Source of the DNA: an uncultured Sutterella sp.
GTDB taxonomy: Bacteria > Pseudomonadota > Gammaproteobacteria > Burkholderiales > Burkholderiaceae_F
DNA length: 31,107 bases
Assembly: GCA_900544255.1 (NCBI GenBank)
Contig: UQUM01000022.1
Coordinates: 1-31,107, forward strand
Direction of reading: 5' to 3'
Positions 8,090-16,776 of the stretch are shown here, piece by piece. Both the position numbers and the translations under genes were made by a program. Positions within the stretch are counted from its first letter, which is position 1, and every line of letters starts with the position of its first letter. The notes below the pieces were generated by a model. The model was not told the DNA's origin, did no database searches, and was given only the letters and a program-made list of their open reading frames with translations.

Positions 8090-9226
8090 TCAACTCTGCG
8101 TCGTGTAGACCTCTTCGGCAGACACCAGAACCTCGAAGGGAACCTGCCAGCCTATCTGCAGGGCCGTACGCAGATTGATCGAGAGGCGGTTCTGCTGAAC
8201 GAACACCTGCGAGATGCTGCGCGGGAGTTCGTTGTCGACAATGATTCGGCGCAGCACGTCGGCTTCGAAGAGTCCGTAGCTCTCAAAGTTCTCCTGACCG
8301 GCGCCCAGCATGATGCCGCGCGAGACGAAGCGCGGACCGTCAAGCGAATAGCCCCAGACGCCGCGCTTGACAAGGAGAGCGAGCACCTCCTCGAACTGTT
8401 CGTCCGAACACGGAAACCAGGGAAAGAGCACCGCCTCGACGCCTTCGTCGAGAAGCTTCACCAGTGCCTCCTTGAATTCCGGGAAGCGTTCCGAATCCTC
8501 CGGAACCTCCTTTTCGACATAAGTAGCGTCATGGAGGGTCATGCCGAGCTTCACGCAGGCTGCGCGAACGTCTCCCAGGCCGGTTCTGCCCGCGCGCTGC
8601 TCGGCCACGATGAAGCCGATGTCCTTGACGGGATGAATGGCGTAGAGATTTTCAACCTGCCGGAAGAAGAAGTCCTTCGTCACGAGCACGTGAAGGTTGT
8701 CCTGGCCCGAATCCTCCTCGTCCGCAACGACGCCCGAATTGACGGGATCGGTCGTGCTGAGCGACATGATCGGAATGTCCTTCACAGCCTCGGCAATGTC
8801 GAGCGTGGGCTCGGTGCCGAACACAAGAATGAGGTCGACATCCTTGCGCTCTCGGATTCGGCTGACCATCGACCGGAGAACCTCCGGGCGCTTTTCGGGC
8901 GTGAAGTCATAGCTGTAGTGGGCGTCGGGCAGGAATCGAAGATAGCGTCCCCCTGCATTCTCCGCGAGGGCCTCCCAGACATCCGCCGTATCCTTTCGCT
9001 CGGGCGAGAGCCCTGCGGGCGCGGACTCGATCATTTCAAGTCTTCCGAGGCCCTGCGCAAAGGCAAGAAGGATCTGGCGGTATCGGTCGTAGTCGCCGCC
9101 CGTGAGCATCGCCACGTTGAAGGGCTTGGTAATCCTGACCATATCGTCGCCCTCGGCCGCGGCAAACGGCGCCTTGGCCAGCAGAACGCCAAGCGCCATG
9201 AGATTCATGAGAGTGCGCCGCTGCAT
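8090..9226 (-). CDS. Periplasmic ABC-type substrate-binding protein, no transporter partner
   Basis: A 378-residue protein with an N-terminal export signal (basic start, hydrophobic core, Ala-rich cleavage region near residue 24) and two alternating alpha/beta lobes typical of the ABC_sub_bind (PF04392, TrpX-like) group of periplasmic binding proteins. Segments such as VDLILVFGTEPTLDIAEAV and DIPIMSLSTTDPVNSGVV fit this fold. No permease or ATPase gene is nearby. Its ATG shares a base with the stop of the upstream phosphatase gene (TGATG), so the two are translationally coupled. This suggests that it senses a ligand and reports to the phosphatase's periplasmic domain, rather than feeding a transporter. 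The ligand is unknown. Confidence 0.8.
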   Translation of the reverse strand: MQRRTLMNLMALGVLLAKAPFAAAEGDDMVRITKPFNVAMLTGGDYDRYRQILLAFAQGLGRLEMIESAPAGLSPERKDTADVWEALAENAGGRYLRFLPDAHYSYDFTPEKRPEVLRSMVSRIRERKDVDLILVFGTEPTLDIAEAVKDIPIMSLSTTDPVNSGVVADEEDSGQDNLHVLVTKDFFFRQVENLYAIHPVKDIGFIVAEQRAGRTGLGDVRAACVKLGMTLHDATYVEKEVPEDSERFPEFKEALVKLLDEGVEAVLFPWFPCSDEQFEEVLALLVKRGVWGYSLDGPRFVSRGIMLGAGQENFESYGLFEADVLRRIIVDNELPRSISQVFVQQNRLSINLRTALQIGWQVPFEVLVSAEEVYTTQS

Positions 9227-11211
9227 CAGTGAGCCTCCCCGTCATCCGCGCCTTCGGCGCCGGACAAATATTCAAAGACCAGCATGGTGATGTCGTCCGA
9301 CTGATCGGCCTTGCCGCGATGGGCTTCGATGCCGGCCATCATGGCATTGATGACGCCCTGCGGGCGCACGCCGTGACAGCTTTCAAAAACCTGGATCATG
9401 CCTTTCTCGCCGAAGAGGTGCTTCTCTTCATCCATGGCTTCGGAAACGCCGTCGCTGTATACGAAGCAGACGTCGCCGGGCTCAAGCGTCGTTTCAAGGA
9501 CGTTGAAGTCCGCGATGTCGAAGGCGCCTACAAGCGGGCCGCTGATGTCGCGCAGCCACCTGACGGGCTTCTTGGGCGAAGCGGGGAGGATGGCCGGCGG
9601 GCAGTGGCCTCCGTTGGCATAGACGAGACGCCCCGTGCGGCGGTCGAGAATGCCGACCCAGAGCGTCACGAACATCATGTTGGGATTGTTGGCGGCCAGC
9701 TGGTCGTTCACCTTCTTGACCGCCTGCGCCGGCATGAGGCCGTCGCCGATTGCGTTGCGAATGAGCGTGAGCGTCACGCACATGAAGAGCGCCGCGGAGA
9801 CGCCCTTGCCGGACACGTCGCCGAGGATGAGCACCTGACGATCGTCGGGCAGCTCGAAGACGTCGTAGAAGTCGCCGCCGACCTCCTTGGCCGCGTTCAT
9901 GACGGCGGCCGCCTCCATGCCCTTGGCGCGGAAGCCGTTCGAGGCGTCGGGGAGCATGCCGAGCTGAATTTCATGCGCGGCATTCAATTCGCCCTCGATA
10001 TTGTGCTGGCGCGCGACGGACTCCTTGAGCTCCTTGATGTTCTTCTCAAGCGCCATCACCATGCTCGCGAAGGCGCGGGACACCTGGCCGATTTCATCGC
10101 GCTGATGCTGCGGCAGATGCGAAATCAGCTCGCGCAGGCGCTCGGCCGTGTTGTCCTGAAGGAAATCGAAGGCCTCGAGCCGGCGAGCGGTGTTCGAGAC
10201 GTTGTTGAGGGGACGCAGAAACCAGCTCACCATCAGAAGACCGAGAAGCGCGACCACCCACGAGATGCCGATCACCATGCCGATCAGCTTCTGCGCGTAG
10301 GCCTCGGCGGGCCGGCTGATTTCGTTCATCGGAACGCTGGAGATGATGGTCCAGTCGAGCGGCCGGAAGTAAGCGAGCGAATAAAGCTTCTCCTCGCCCT
10401 GCAGAAGCCCCGAATCCTTGATGCGGCCCTCGCGGCGGACACCGTCGAGCAGATCCTTTCCAACGGCCTTGCCGAGCATTTCTCCGTCCGGCCCCTTGCT
10501 CACCACGACGCGGCCGTCGCCGGCCACGACGCTGAAGTTAGTCTTCGGACCGATCTCAAGCGCGCGCACCGTGTCGCGAAGATGGCCTTCCAGCAGCCGC
10601 ATGTGCTTGGGCTGCAGTCCCTCGAGATAGTCGAGGTTCTGCATGATGAGGACCGTATAGCCCGTGATCTTGCGCACCGCGATCATGAAGGGCACCTTCT
10701 TCCTGTCGTTGACGTCGATGCGGATGAAGGTGAAGAAGTCGCGATAGAAGTTGCTGCCCTCGCTCCTCAGATACGATCTGAAGGGAACGCCTAGATAGTC
10801 GGAGACGTTCTCGCGGATCATGCGGGTCGCAAGCGGCGAAAGATACAGATACTCTCCCCACTCACTCACGATCGCCGTGTGCGTGCCCCAGGCTTCCGCC
10901 GTGAACTTCAGCGTGTTGTGCAGATCGCCGAACTCGTTCGAGAGAATCGCATGCTCGATCGCGTCGAGCTGCTTGATGATGTCGCCCTTCTCAATGGCGG
11001 CCTTTTCCGTCACCAGCGTCTGGCCGTCAAGGTACGACAGGCTGAGCTGCTCCTCGAGAATCTGGTTATTCTTCTCGAACTTGTCCTTCGCGGCCGACAC
11101 CGTGCGCTCGAGCGTGTCGACATAGCCGAAATAGATCAGCGGACACGCAGCAATCGAGACGATGACCGCGAGCGTGCAGACGAGTTTGGTGCGTAGAGAA
11201 AGGGGCCTCAT
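9226..11211 (-). CDS. Membrane sensor phosphatase: periplasmic Cache-like domain, HAMP, PP2C/SpoIIE
   Basis: A 661-residue protein. A membrane helix at about 10-31 is followed by a periplasmic sensor region to about 305 that looks like a double Cache domain. A second membrane helix (about 308-332), a HAMP linker, a coil ending in the RsbU-type QLGMLP motif, and a C-terminal PP2C/SpoIIE domain follow. The metal-binding motifs are present: GGDFYD (about 444), GDVSGKG (about 462), YSDGVSEA (about 584) and SDDITML (about 637). Such enzymes dephosphorylate anti-sigma antagonists; Bordetella BtrU does this in a partner-switching circuit that controls T3SS. No antagonist or anti-sigma kinase gene is in the window. 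I start at ATG 11211; the longer frame begins with a TTG. Confidence 0.9.
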   Translation of the reverse strand: MRPLSLRTKLVCTLAVIVSIAACPLIYFGYVDTLERTVSAAKDKFEKNNQILEEQLSLSYLDGQTLVTEKAAIEKGDIIKQLDAIEHAILSNEFGDLHNTLKFTAEAWGTHTAIVSEWGEYLYLSPLATRMIRENVSDYLGVPFRSYLRSEGSNFYRDFFTFIRIDVNDRKKVPFMIAVRKITGYTVLIMQNLDYLEGLQPKHMRLLEGHLRDTVRALEIGPKTNFSVVAGDGRVVVSKGPDGEMLGKAVGKDLLDGVRREGRIKDSGLLQGEEKLYSLAYFRPLDWTIISSVPMNEISRPAEAYAQKLIGMVIGISWVVALLGLLMVSWFLRPLNNVSNTARRLEAFDFLQDNTAERLRELISHLPQHQRDEIGQVSRAFASMVMALEKNIKELKESVARQHNIEGELNAAHEIQLGMLPDASNGFRAKGMEAAAVMNAAKEVGGDFYDVFELPDDRQVLILGDVSGKGVSAALFMCVTLTLIRNAIGDGLMPAQAVKKVNDQLAANNPNMMFVTLWVGILDRRTGRLVYANGGHCPPAILPASPKKPVRWLRDISGPLVGAFDIADFNVLETTLEPGDVCFVYSDGVSEAMDEEKHLFGEKGMIQVFESCHGVRPQGVINAMMAGIEAHRGKADQSDDITMLVFEYLSGAEGADDGEAH

Positions 11212-11411
11212 GGTATCGTGCGCCCGCAAAACCGCAGGCAGTTCAGGTGACAGGGATCGGAAGAACCCGTTTGGGCTATTTTAACGTAGCCCAAGCCCGA
11301 CCGAACTCGTTGGCCTGCAAAAGAAAATAAGCGCACGAACCGCATGTTTTTTTCCACTCCGTCTTCAGGGCATTTCCGTCAAACAGGACGAAAAGCCATG
11401 CGCCTCAGGCA

Positions 11412-11843
11412 TCAAACCCAGAGCATCGCACCCGAAAAGGGCGCTGCACCCTCATCGGAGGCCGCGGCACGGAAGTCCTCCGTCTCCCGGATGAAGGCCG
11501 GTGCGCGGCCGACAAAATCCGAGAGCATGTCGGCAAGGCGCGGCACATCCGCGTCGTCGACGCGCGTCCTGAAAGAATAAAGAAGCGTGCGGGTCGGTCC
11601 GTAAAGCCCGATATGTCCGCCGCCCGTGCCGATGCCGAGGCAGTCGGCCTCAAGCAGACGCTCGCAGAGCTCGGTTGACGGAGGCTGCGGCAGAATGCCG
11701 AGGCTCGTATAGAAGACGGCTTCGCCGTCCTTTGCCTCCCAGCCGAATCGAAGGCCTTCGGCCTCGAAGGCGCCGGCATTCTCCTCATTCGAGGCAAGCG
11801 GAAGAAAGCCCGCCTGTTCGATTGCTTCGGTGATGATGTCCAT
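11412..11843 (-). CDS. Class I T3SS effector chaperone (CesT/DspF-like)
   Basis: A 143-residue acidic protein with the Tir-chaperone pattern: an N-terminal helix (ITEAIEQAGF), beta strands with RFGWEAKDGEAVFYTSLGIL, a second helix containing LLEADCLGIGTGGGHIGLY (the dimer strand-loop of CesT/DspF-type chaperones), a strand (TLLYSFRTRV) and a C-terminal helix. Class I chaperones bind one or a few effectors, usually the gene next door. Here the upstream neighbour on the same strand is a 1412-residue protein, 23 bases away, so it is the obvious client. I start at ATG 11843 because AAGGA is then nine bases upstream; ATG 11852 would lie directly against that site. Confidence 0.85.
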   Translation of the reverse strand: MDIITEAIEQAGFLPLASNEENAGAFEAEGLRFGWEAKDGEAVFYTSLGILPQPPSTELCERLLEADCLGIGTGGGHIGLYGPTRTLLYSFRTRVDDADVPRLADMLSDFVGRAPAFIRETEDFRAAASDEGAAPFSGAMLWV

Positions 11844-11866
11844 ATTCGTCATTCCTTATGCCGGGC

Positions 11867-14800
11867 TCAGTCGAGCTTGATCTCGAGCGAGCCGCCGATG
11901 TTCGTTACGTTGTAAGTCGAGCGCGACAGTGCCTGCATGAAGGCAATGCCCGGCGAGTGCGTGCGGCTGAGCCTAGACGCCTCGTTGTCCACGACCGTAA
12001 GTCTTTCCGGACGATAGCTGTCGACGCGGCCGAGCAGATCGTTCACTCTTGCAATCGCCGCCTTGCGGTCGGCAGGCGCGCCCTGACGGGCTGCAATAAG
12101 CTCATTTTGCACCGTCTTCAAAACCTCGGGCTTCAGGCCGCGCCTCACGATCACGTTCGAACCCGGCTTGAGATTGCCGAGGAACTGCTGAAGCCGGCCG
12201 GCGAACTGATCGTCGCGGCGGGCCATCTCGGTCGCTTCGGCAGCCGTGAACGCATGCTTGAAAAGCTCCAGACGGTTGAGGCCGGCCCCTACGCTCAGCT
12301 TCGTCGTGCAGTTCGTCTGCGGACTCACGCCGCCTTCGTTCGTCACGAGCTGAAGCTCCTTCACGTAATGGATCGATCCCGAGACCGTCAGGCCGGCGGT
12401 GTCCGCTTTGAGCAGGCTCACGGAAGCCGTGACGGTGCCGCGCTGGCGGTAGGTGTTGACTTCGCCGTGCGCATTGATGCTCTGAGAGCGCTCCACGCCG
12501 CCCGCGAGCTTCACGCCGCCGCCCGCGAAGGCCAGGACCGAACCCGCGCCCAGCGCCGGGACCAGGTCGGCAAGCGCCATGGCGGACACGTTGCCCGACA
12601 CGCCCCGCTCGGTGACGAGACGGATGTCGGAGGCGTTGAGCCAGACCGACGGATCATAATTTTCCGATTTGCGATTGGTCAGATCGGACTTGGGCGTCAT
12701 GACGGCTTCGAGGAAGCGCTCGGCATCGGCGCGCGAAGAGAAGCTGAAGGCCACGCCCTTGGCGCTCGAGCTGCCGCCGTCGGCGCCGAGCGCCGCGCGG
12801 GCATGTCCGAGCGAGAGCGCCACGGAGGCGCCGATCGATGCGGCCAGGCCGCCCTTGATGAGCACCTCGAACCCGTCGCCCTTGTTCGTGACGGCCAGAC
12901 TGTCGTTACGCATCACGCTGAAGCGCGCGGAAATCGGCATGAGCAGATTGATGCTGCTTGCCCTCCCGGGCCTGCTCCAAGGTTTGTAGGTCGCAGCGGT
13001 GTCGGCCGTGAAGCCCCTTTCAAATGAAATCCCGACGCTTCCGCCGGGCTGCGAAACGCCGTCCATGAGGCGTGCAACGCCCTCCCTGCGGATGGCCTGC
13101 TGAGGCGATATCTCCGCCTTGACGGCGCGCCGGCGGGCGAAAAAGCCGACATTGGCCTTCTTGAGCTCGTCCTTCCAGGCGCTCGTCACCTCCTTGCCGG
13201 CAAAGCGAACCTTGGTGTCATCCGCCATCTTGGCGAGCACGGAGGGATTGAGCGTACCGTCGGGCAGCGTCATGCGGTCGATTTCACGGCGAATGATCGG
13301 AGAGAGAACCGCATCATTCGGGTCGAGCCCCCAGGCTCTAAGCTGGCCGGCCACGCGTTCGGCCGCATCGGCATGACGAAGCGAGAAGGCCTCGCGGGCG
13401 TCATTCGACTCGACGTAGACTTTGAGCACGGCGGCCGAGGCCGCCGCGGCGATCTCCTTCATGTTCTTCCGGCCCATCTTGAACTTGAATCCGATGCGCA
13501 TCACCCAGTCCTGGGCCGAAAGCTTGTCGAGCTTGAGCGAAGCCTTGACCGACTTGAGCATGTCGGCATTCGCGTCGGACCCGGACTTTCCTTCGACCCT
13601 TTTGTCGAAATAGGCGAGCGCCTGGGCTCTCGGAAGCATTTCCTTCAAAATGACCTCATCGGCCGGAATCCGGTCAGAGCGGGACGACGCGGAGACGAGC
13701 TTCACAGGATCGCAGCCGGCGAGCTTTTCACGCAGGCCCTGCAGGCGCTCAAGAGCCTCAGTCCTTTCGGCGCCTTCGGGCATGCGGTCAACTTCGGCCT
13801 TGAGACGGGCAAATTCGAGAACCGTTCGAGCCGCCTCGCGGCGTTCGGGACGCGAATGCGGCCAGGAGAAGCCGATGCCTTTCATGTTCGCCTTGTGCTC
13901 GGCACGGCGCGCCGCAATGTCGGCCTTCTGAGAGCGGAACTCCACGCGTTCGTCCGCATTGCGGGCAAGGCGCGAGAGCACGTCGGCGTTCTTCCTGAAC
14001 GTTGCAACGCCCTGCACGAGAGCCCTCTGGAACCGGTCGCGCTCCGTCCGCATCGCATTGAGCTTTTCGTGTCCCTCAAGGCCTGACTGAAGCAAAGCCA
14101 TTCGAGCCCGCATGGCTCCCTCAATCGCCTCGCCGTCGACGGCAAGCCCGTCGGCCGGATTCGTCAGGCGGTCGTCGGCAAAGATGAGGCCGCTCAGATT
14201 CGCAACAAGGGTGTTGAGAGCCTTCCCGGCGAGATAGCCCGGCGCATTTCGGAAAACATTGTCGGCATGCTTGGCATCGTAGCGACCGGCCTGGCGGCGG
14301 ATGAGGCCCTCGGTCTTAAGAAGTCCGGCCTCGCCCTCGAAGCCCTTGCCGAAGTCGGCCGCGGCGCCCGTGAGCCGGCCCATGAGCTTTGCGGCCTCGT
14401 CGCCGCCCGCTTCAAGAGCCGCCTGAACCTCGCCCGCATATTTTGCAAAGCCTTCATCAAGACCGAGCGACTCGCACCAGGCCCGGGCATCCTGCACGCG
14501 GCCCGCCGAATCCTGATTCAGGGGCGCAACGCCGGCCTTGACGGCCTCCATTTCCAGAACGGCAAGATTGGCGATGCGGAAGTTGACGTCATTCACTTCA
14601 GTCTTGGGCGCAGCCTTGACGAGCGCACTTACGATCTCTGGCGTCAGCATGAAGCTTCGCATCGACCGGCCGGGCATCGACGCTCTTTCGAGCGCGGCCT
14701 TCTGATGCAGCCCCTTGCCCGGCTGAACATCCAGAAGCTGCGAGGCAAGCTTCTGATGCGCCAGAAGGAGCGAATGCTGCATCGAGGCCTCTTCGGGATG

Positions 14801-16105
14801 CGATCCGGTCAGCGCCTGCTTGAGAACAAGCGCCGAGTCGGCGCGCTCCGGATAGCCGCCCTGGAACACCATGTCGATCATTCGGCAGGTTTCCATGCGG
14901 CCCGCCGTCGTCGTGTGATCGGCTGACACAAGATGCGACATCAGCACCTTGAGAAGATCGACCGAGAGCGACGGACTGCGCCCGGGCATGTCGACGCCCT
15001 GAAGCATCGCCTCAAAAACCTGAGAGGGCGACACGCCGGCCGCCGAAGCCGAATGCACGAGCGCCGTCACGGCCTCCTTGGAGAATGCGCTTTTAACATC
15101 ACCCGCAACGCCATAGGCTCCGAGTCTTTCGCGAAGCTCGTTCGTGACGAGCTCCTCCCAGCGGTTCTGAAGCTTAGTCAGATCGCTTCCGAGCACATGG
15201 TCGGAATTGCGAAGCGCAAGAAGAGCGGCAAGCTGTTCCTGAGGCTCGGCAGACCCCGAGGCAAGCACTTCGGCCGCGCTCTCGGCAATGGTCGAATCTT
15301 GAATCCGAGACCCGATGCTCTCAAGCTCCTCGAGTCTTTCCTCAGGGTCGGCAATCCGAAGCGCATCGTCGAGCTTCTGCAGACTTTCGTCCAACACCCG
15401 TCGAACCCCAAGCGTATGGTCCTCGCGGCGTGCGGCCGTCATGAGCGCATAATCCTCGCACGCCTCAGTCGACACCACGGGCGAATCGTCCACGGGCGCC
15501 TCTTCGGCGCTCGCTCGAGCCTCAAGGGCCTTGTCGAGCGCCTCAACCGACTTTTCCATCTCAGACGTCGTGCGCGTCTGATCGCCGATGATGCCGTCGT
15601 TGGCGGAAAGAAGATGCTCAACCGTCTCGGGCGAACGCTCAAGCACCGGCGTCTCTCCGGCTTCCGCCGCAACGGTGCTTTCAACGACATCCGCCGCGGG
15701 CGCTTCCGAGAGCGCCTGAGCAGAATCCAAAAGCGTGCGGCCCGCTTCGCTCAAGGTCTCCTCGGGCACCTGCTCGAGCACGGCCGCCCTCGCCTTTTCG
15801 ACATTCTCGGGCGATTCGGACGCGACCGCACGATCGAGCGCACGAACCGTCTCCACGGTCTTCACCTCTTCGCTTCTGGCCTCCCGCACCCCGGGATCCA
15901 AATCCTTCGGCGTATCTGCCGGCGTCATTGCAGTCGCTTCGGCTATGTCCGGCTTCTTCTCCGCCATCAGCGTCTTGACGACATCGGCCTCCGCCAGCAG
16001 AACTTCGGAGGATCCTTTCTTATCCGCCTTGTCAATAAACAGATCATCAGAAAGAACAGAAATCTGAGAATTAAAACCCGTGGAATTCAAATCGCCGACA
16101 GCCAT
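11867..16105 (-). CDS. Giant putative T3SS effector, unknown family (1412 residues)
   Basis: A single intact frame with no signal peptide or membrane helix at the start. Residues 1-60 are Ser/Asp/Asn-rich, like T3SS export signals. Residues 60-280 are acidic, Ala/Glu-rich and probably disordered or coiled. Residues 280 to about 1020 are mainly alpha-helical with many Arg/Ala/Leu/Glu repeats. The last 390 residues (about 1021-1412) change to Gly/Ser-rich beta strands such as SINLLMPISARFSV, LAASIGASVALSLGHA and GTVTASVSLLKADT, followed by a short helical stretch containing LQQFLGNLKPGSNVIVRRG. A CesT-type chaperone gene follows. Large size, downstream chaperone and a strand-rich C-terminus recall the AvrE/DspE channel effectors, but none of its nine Trp residues begins a WxxxE motif. 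I cannot assign a family. I start at ATG 16105 with GGGAG six bases upstream. Confidence 0.75.
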   Translation of the reverse strand: MAVGDLNSTGFNSQISVLSDDLFIDKADKKGSSEVLLAEADVVKTLMAEKKPDIAEATAMTPADTPKDLDPGVREARSEEVKTVETVRALDRAVASESPENVEKARAAVLEQVPEETLSEAGRTLLDSAQALSEAPAADVVESTVAAEAGETPVLERSPETVEHLLSANDGIIGDQTRTTSEMEKSVEALDKALEARASAEEAPVDDSPVVSTEACEDYALMTAARREDHTLGVRRVLDESLQKLDDALRIADPEERLEELESIGSRIQDSTIAESAAEVLASGSAEPQEQLAALLALRNSDHVLGSDLTKLQNRWEELVTNELRERLGAYGVAGDVKSAFSKEAVTALVHSASAAGVSPSQVFEAMLQGVDMPGRSPSLSVDLLKVLMSHLVSADHTTTAGRMETCRMIDMVFQGGYPERADSALVLKQALTGSHPEEASMQHSLLLAHQKLASQLLDVQPGKGLHQKAALERASMPGRSMRSFMLTPEIVSALVKAAPKTEVNDVNFRIANLAVLEMEAVKAGVAPLNQDSAGRVQDARAWCESLGLDEGFAKYAGEVQAALEAGGDEAAKLMGRLTGAAADFGKGFEGEAGLLKTEGLIRRQAGRYDAKHADNVFRNAPGYLAGKALNTLVANLSGLIFADDRLTNPADGLAVDGEAIEGAMRARMALLQSGLEGHEKLNAMRTERDRFQRALVQGVATFRKNADVLSRLARNADERVEFRSQKADIAARRAEHKANMKGIGFSWPHSRPERREAARTVLEFARLKAEVDRMPEGAERTEALERLQGLREKLAGCDPVKLVSASSRSDRIPADEVILKEMLPRAQALAYFDKRVEGKSGSDANADMLKSVKASLKLDKLSAQDWVMRIGFKFKMGRKNMKEIAAAASAAVLKVYVESNDAREAFSLRHADAAERVAGQLRAWGLDPNDAVLSPIIRREIDRMTLPDGTLNPSVLAKMADDTKVRFAGKEVTSAWKDELKKANVGFFARRRAVKAEISPQQAIRREGVARLMDGVSQPGGSVGISFERGFTADTAATYKPWSRPGRASSINLLMPISARFSVMRNDSLAVTNKGDGFEVLIKGGLAASIGASVALSLGHARAALGADGGSSSAKGVAFSFSSRADAERFLEAVMTPKSDLTNRKSENYDPSVWLNASDIRLVTERGVSGNVSAMALADLVPALGAGSVLAFAGGGVKLAGGVERSQSINAHGEVNTYRQRGTVTASVSLLKADTAGLTVSGSIHYVKELQLVTNEGGVSPQTNCTTKLSVGAGLNRLELFKHAFTAAEATEMARRDDQFAGRLQQFLGNLKPGSNVIVRRGLKPEVLKTVQNELIAARQGAPADRKAAIARVNDLLGRVDSYRPERLTVVDNEASRLSRTHSPGIAFMQALSRSTYNVTNIGGSLEIKLD

Positions 16106-16180
16106 GACATGCTCCCAAACCCGAACGACCGACTTCAATCCGAAGAAGATTGATTTTTAGTGCGGGACAATCATTCTGAC

Positions 16181-16210
16181 AGTATCCAATACTTTGACCC
16201 ACATTGCCAA
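16181..16210 (-). promoter_or_regulatory. Candidate promoter of the giant effector gene
   Basis: On the - strand TTGGCA (16210-16205) and GATACT (16186-16181) are separated by 18 bases, about 75 bases before the effector start codon. Five of six and four of six bases match sigma-70 consensus. The match is suggestive only. Confidence 0.4.
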
Positions 16211-16330
16211 CAATCGATTTCAAGCCTGTCTCACGAAGCGAATACCCCGGCGCCGCGCATCGGAATGCCGCTGAAGGCATGGCCATTTTTGCCAACGGTT
16301 CTACAATGGCCGAAACCTAAAGGAGAGGTT

Positions 16331-16585
16331 ATGGCGACATTTGCCATGCGCATGGACGACGACTTCAAAAGGACTTCGAGGCCGTCTGCGAAGAACTGGG
16401 CTGCGACTTTCCGACCGTCATCAGGATGCTCGGCGAAAAAATGATTCGCGAGCGCCGCATACCTTTTTGACATTGATGCCGATCCGTTCCAATCGGCCGA
16501 GAATCAGGCCCATTTGCAGCGCTCGATCGCTCAGCTTGAAGCCGGCCGCAGCAGGCGGCATGCCCTGACCGACGCTGAGAATTGA
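16331..16585 (+). pseudogene. Frameshifted RelB/DinJ-family antitoxin
   Basis: Reading from ATG 16331 (AGGAG upstream) gives MATFAMRMDDDFK; a one-base loss at the AAAA run (16367-16371) moves to the next frame, which gives a segment with GCDFPTVIRMLGEKM; an extra T in the run at 16464-16468 restores the first frame, which reads FDIDADPF and runs to a TGA at 16583-16585. Joined, the roughly 85 residues match the DinJ outline: an N-terminal strand for ribbon-helix-helix DNA binding, a helix with the GL-x-x-S/P-x-x-I/L-R pattern, then a toxin-wrapping tail. No RelE/YafQ-type toxin follows. It is either a decayed antitoxin or two sequencing errors in short homopolymers. Confidence 0.75.
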
Positions 16586-16709
16586 CGGCGCACGCACAAA
16601 ATCATGATGAAGGTAATTTAACGCTTCACCCTCTATCATGAAAGGGGCTACTTCCGGCCCGCGACAGTCTGCGTACGTCTTTTTGGCGTCTTCGAGAAAT
16701 CGTCGTAAC

Positions 16710-16736
16710 AAAAAGCCCGCTCACCAAGGAGCGGGC
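16710..16736 (-). terminator. Rho-independent terminator of the flavocytochrome-type gene
   Basis: GCCCGCTC (16715-16722) pairs perfectly with GAGCGGGC (16729-16736) around a six-base loop. Five A residues at 16710-16714 become the U tract on the - strand. A second small hairpin, GTCCGGC with GCCGGAC (16742-16759), lies between it and the stop codon. Confidence 0.9.
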
Positions 16737-16776
16737 CCAGCGTCCGGCCGAAGCCGGACTATCCTACTGAAGTCGT

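Noticed and set aside
8090..9226. Ordinary ABC importer locus.
   Set aside because: No permease or ATPase gene adjoins it; the coupled gene is a phosphatase.
11858..13027. Long + strand frame opposite the giant effector gene (also others at 14933-16153 and 9229-10794).
   Set aside because: Antisense shadows of high-GC genes, His/Arg/Gly-rich with no domain; the - strand frames have chaperone context, start sites and motifs.
16421..16711. A 96-codon - strand frame opposite the antitoxin remnant.
   Set aside because: The + strand antitoxin reading is far more convincing over half its length. The first 42 codons look somewhat protein-like but match nothing I know.
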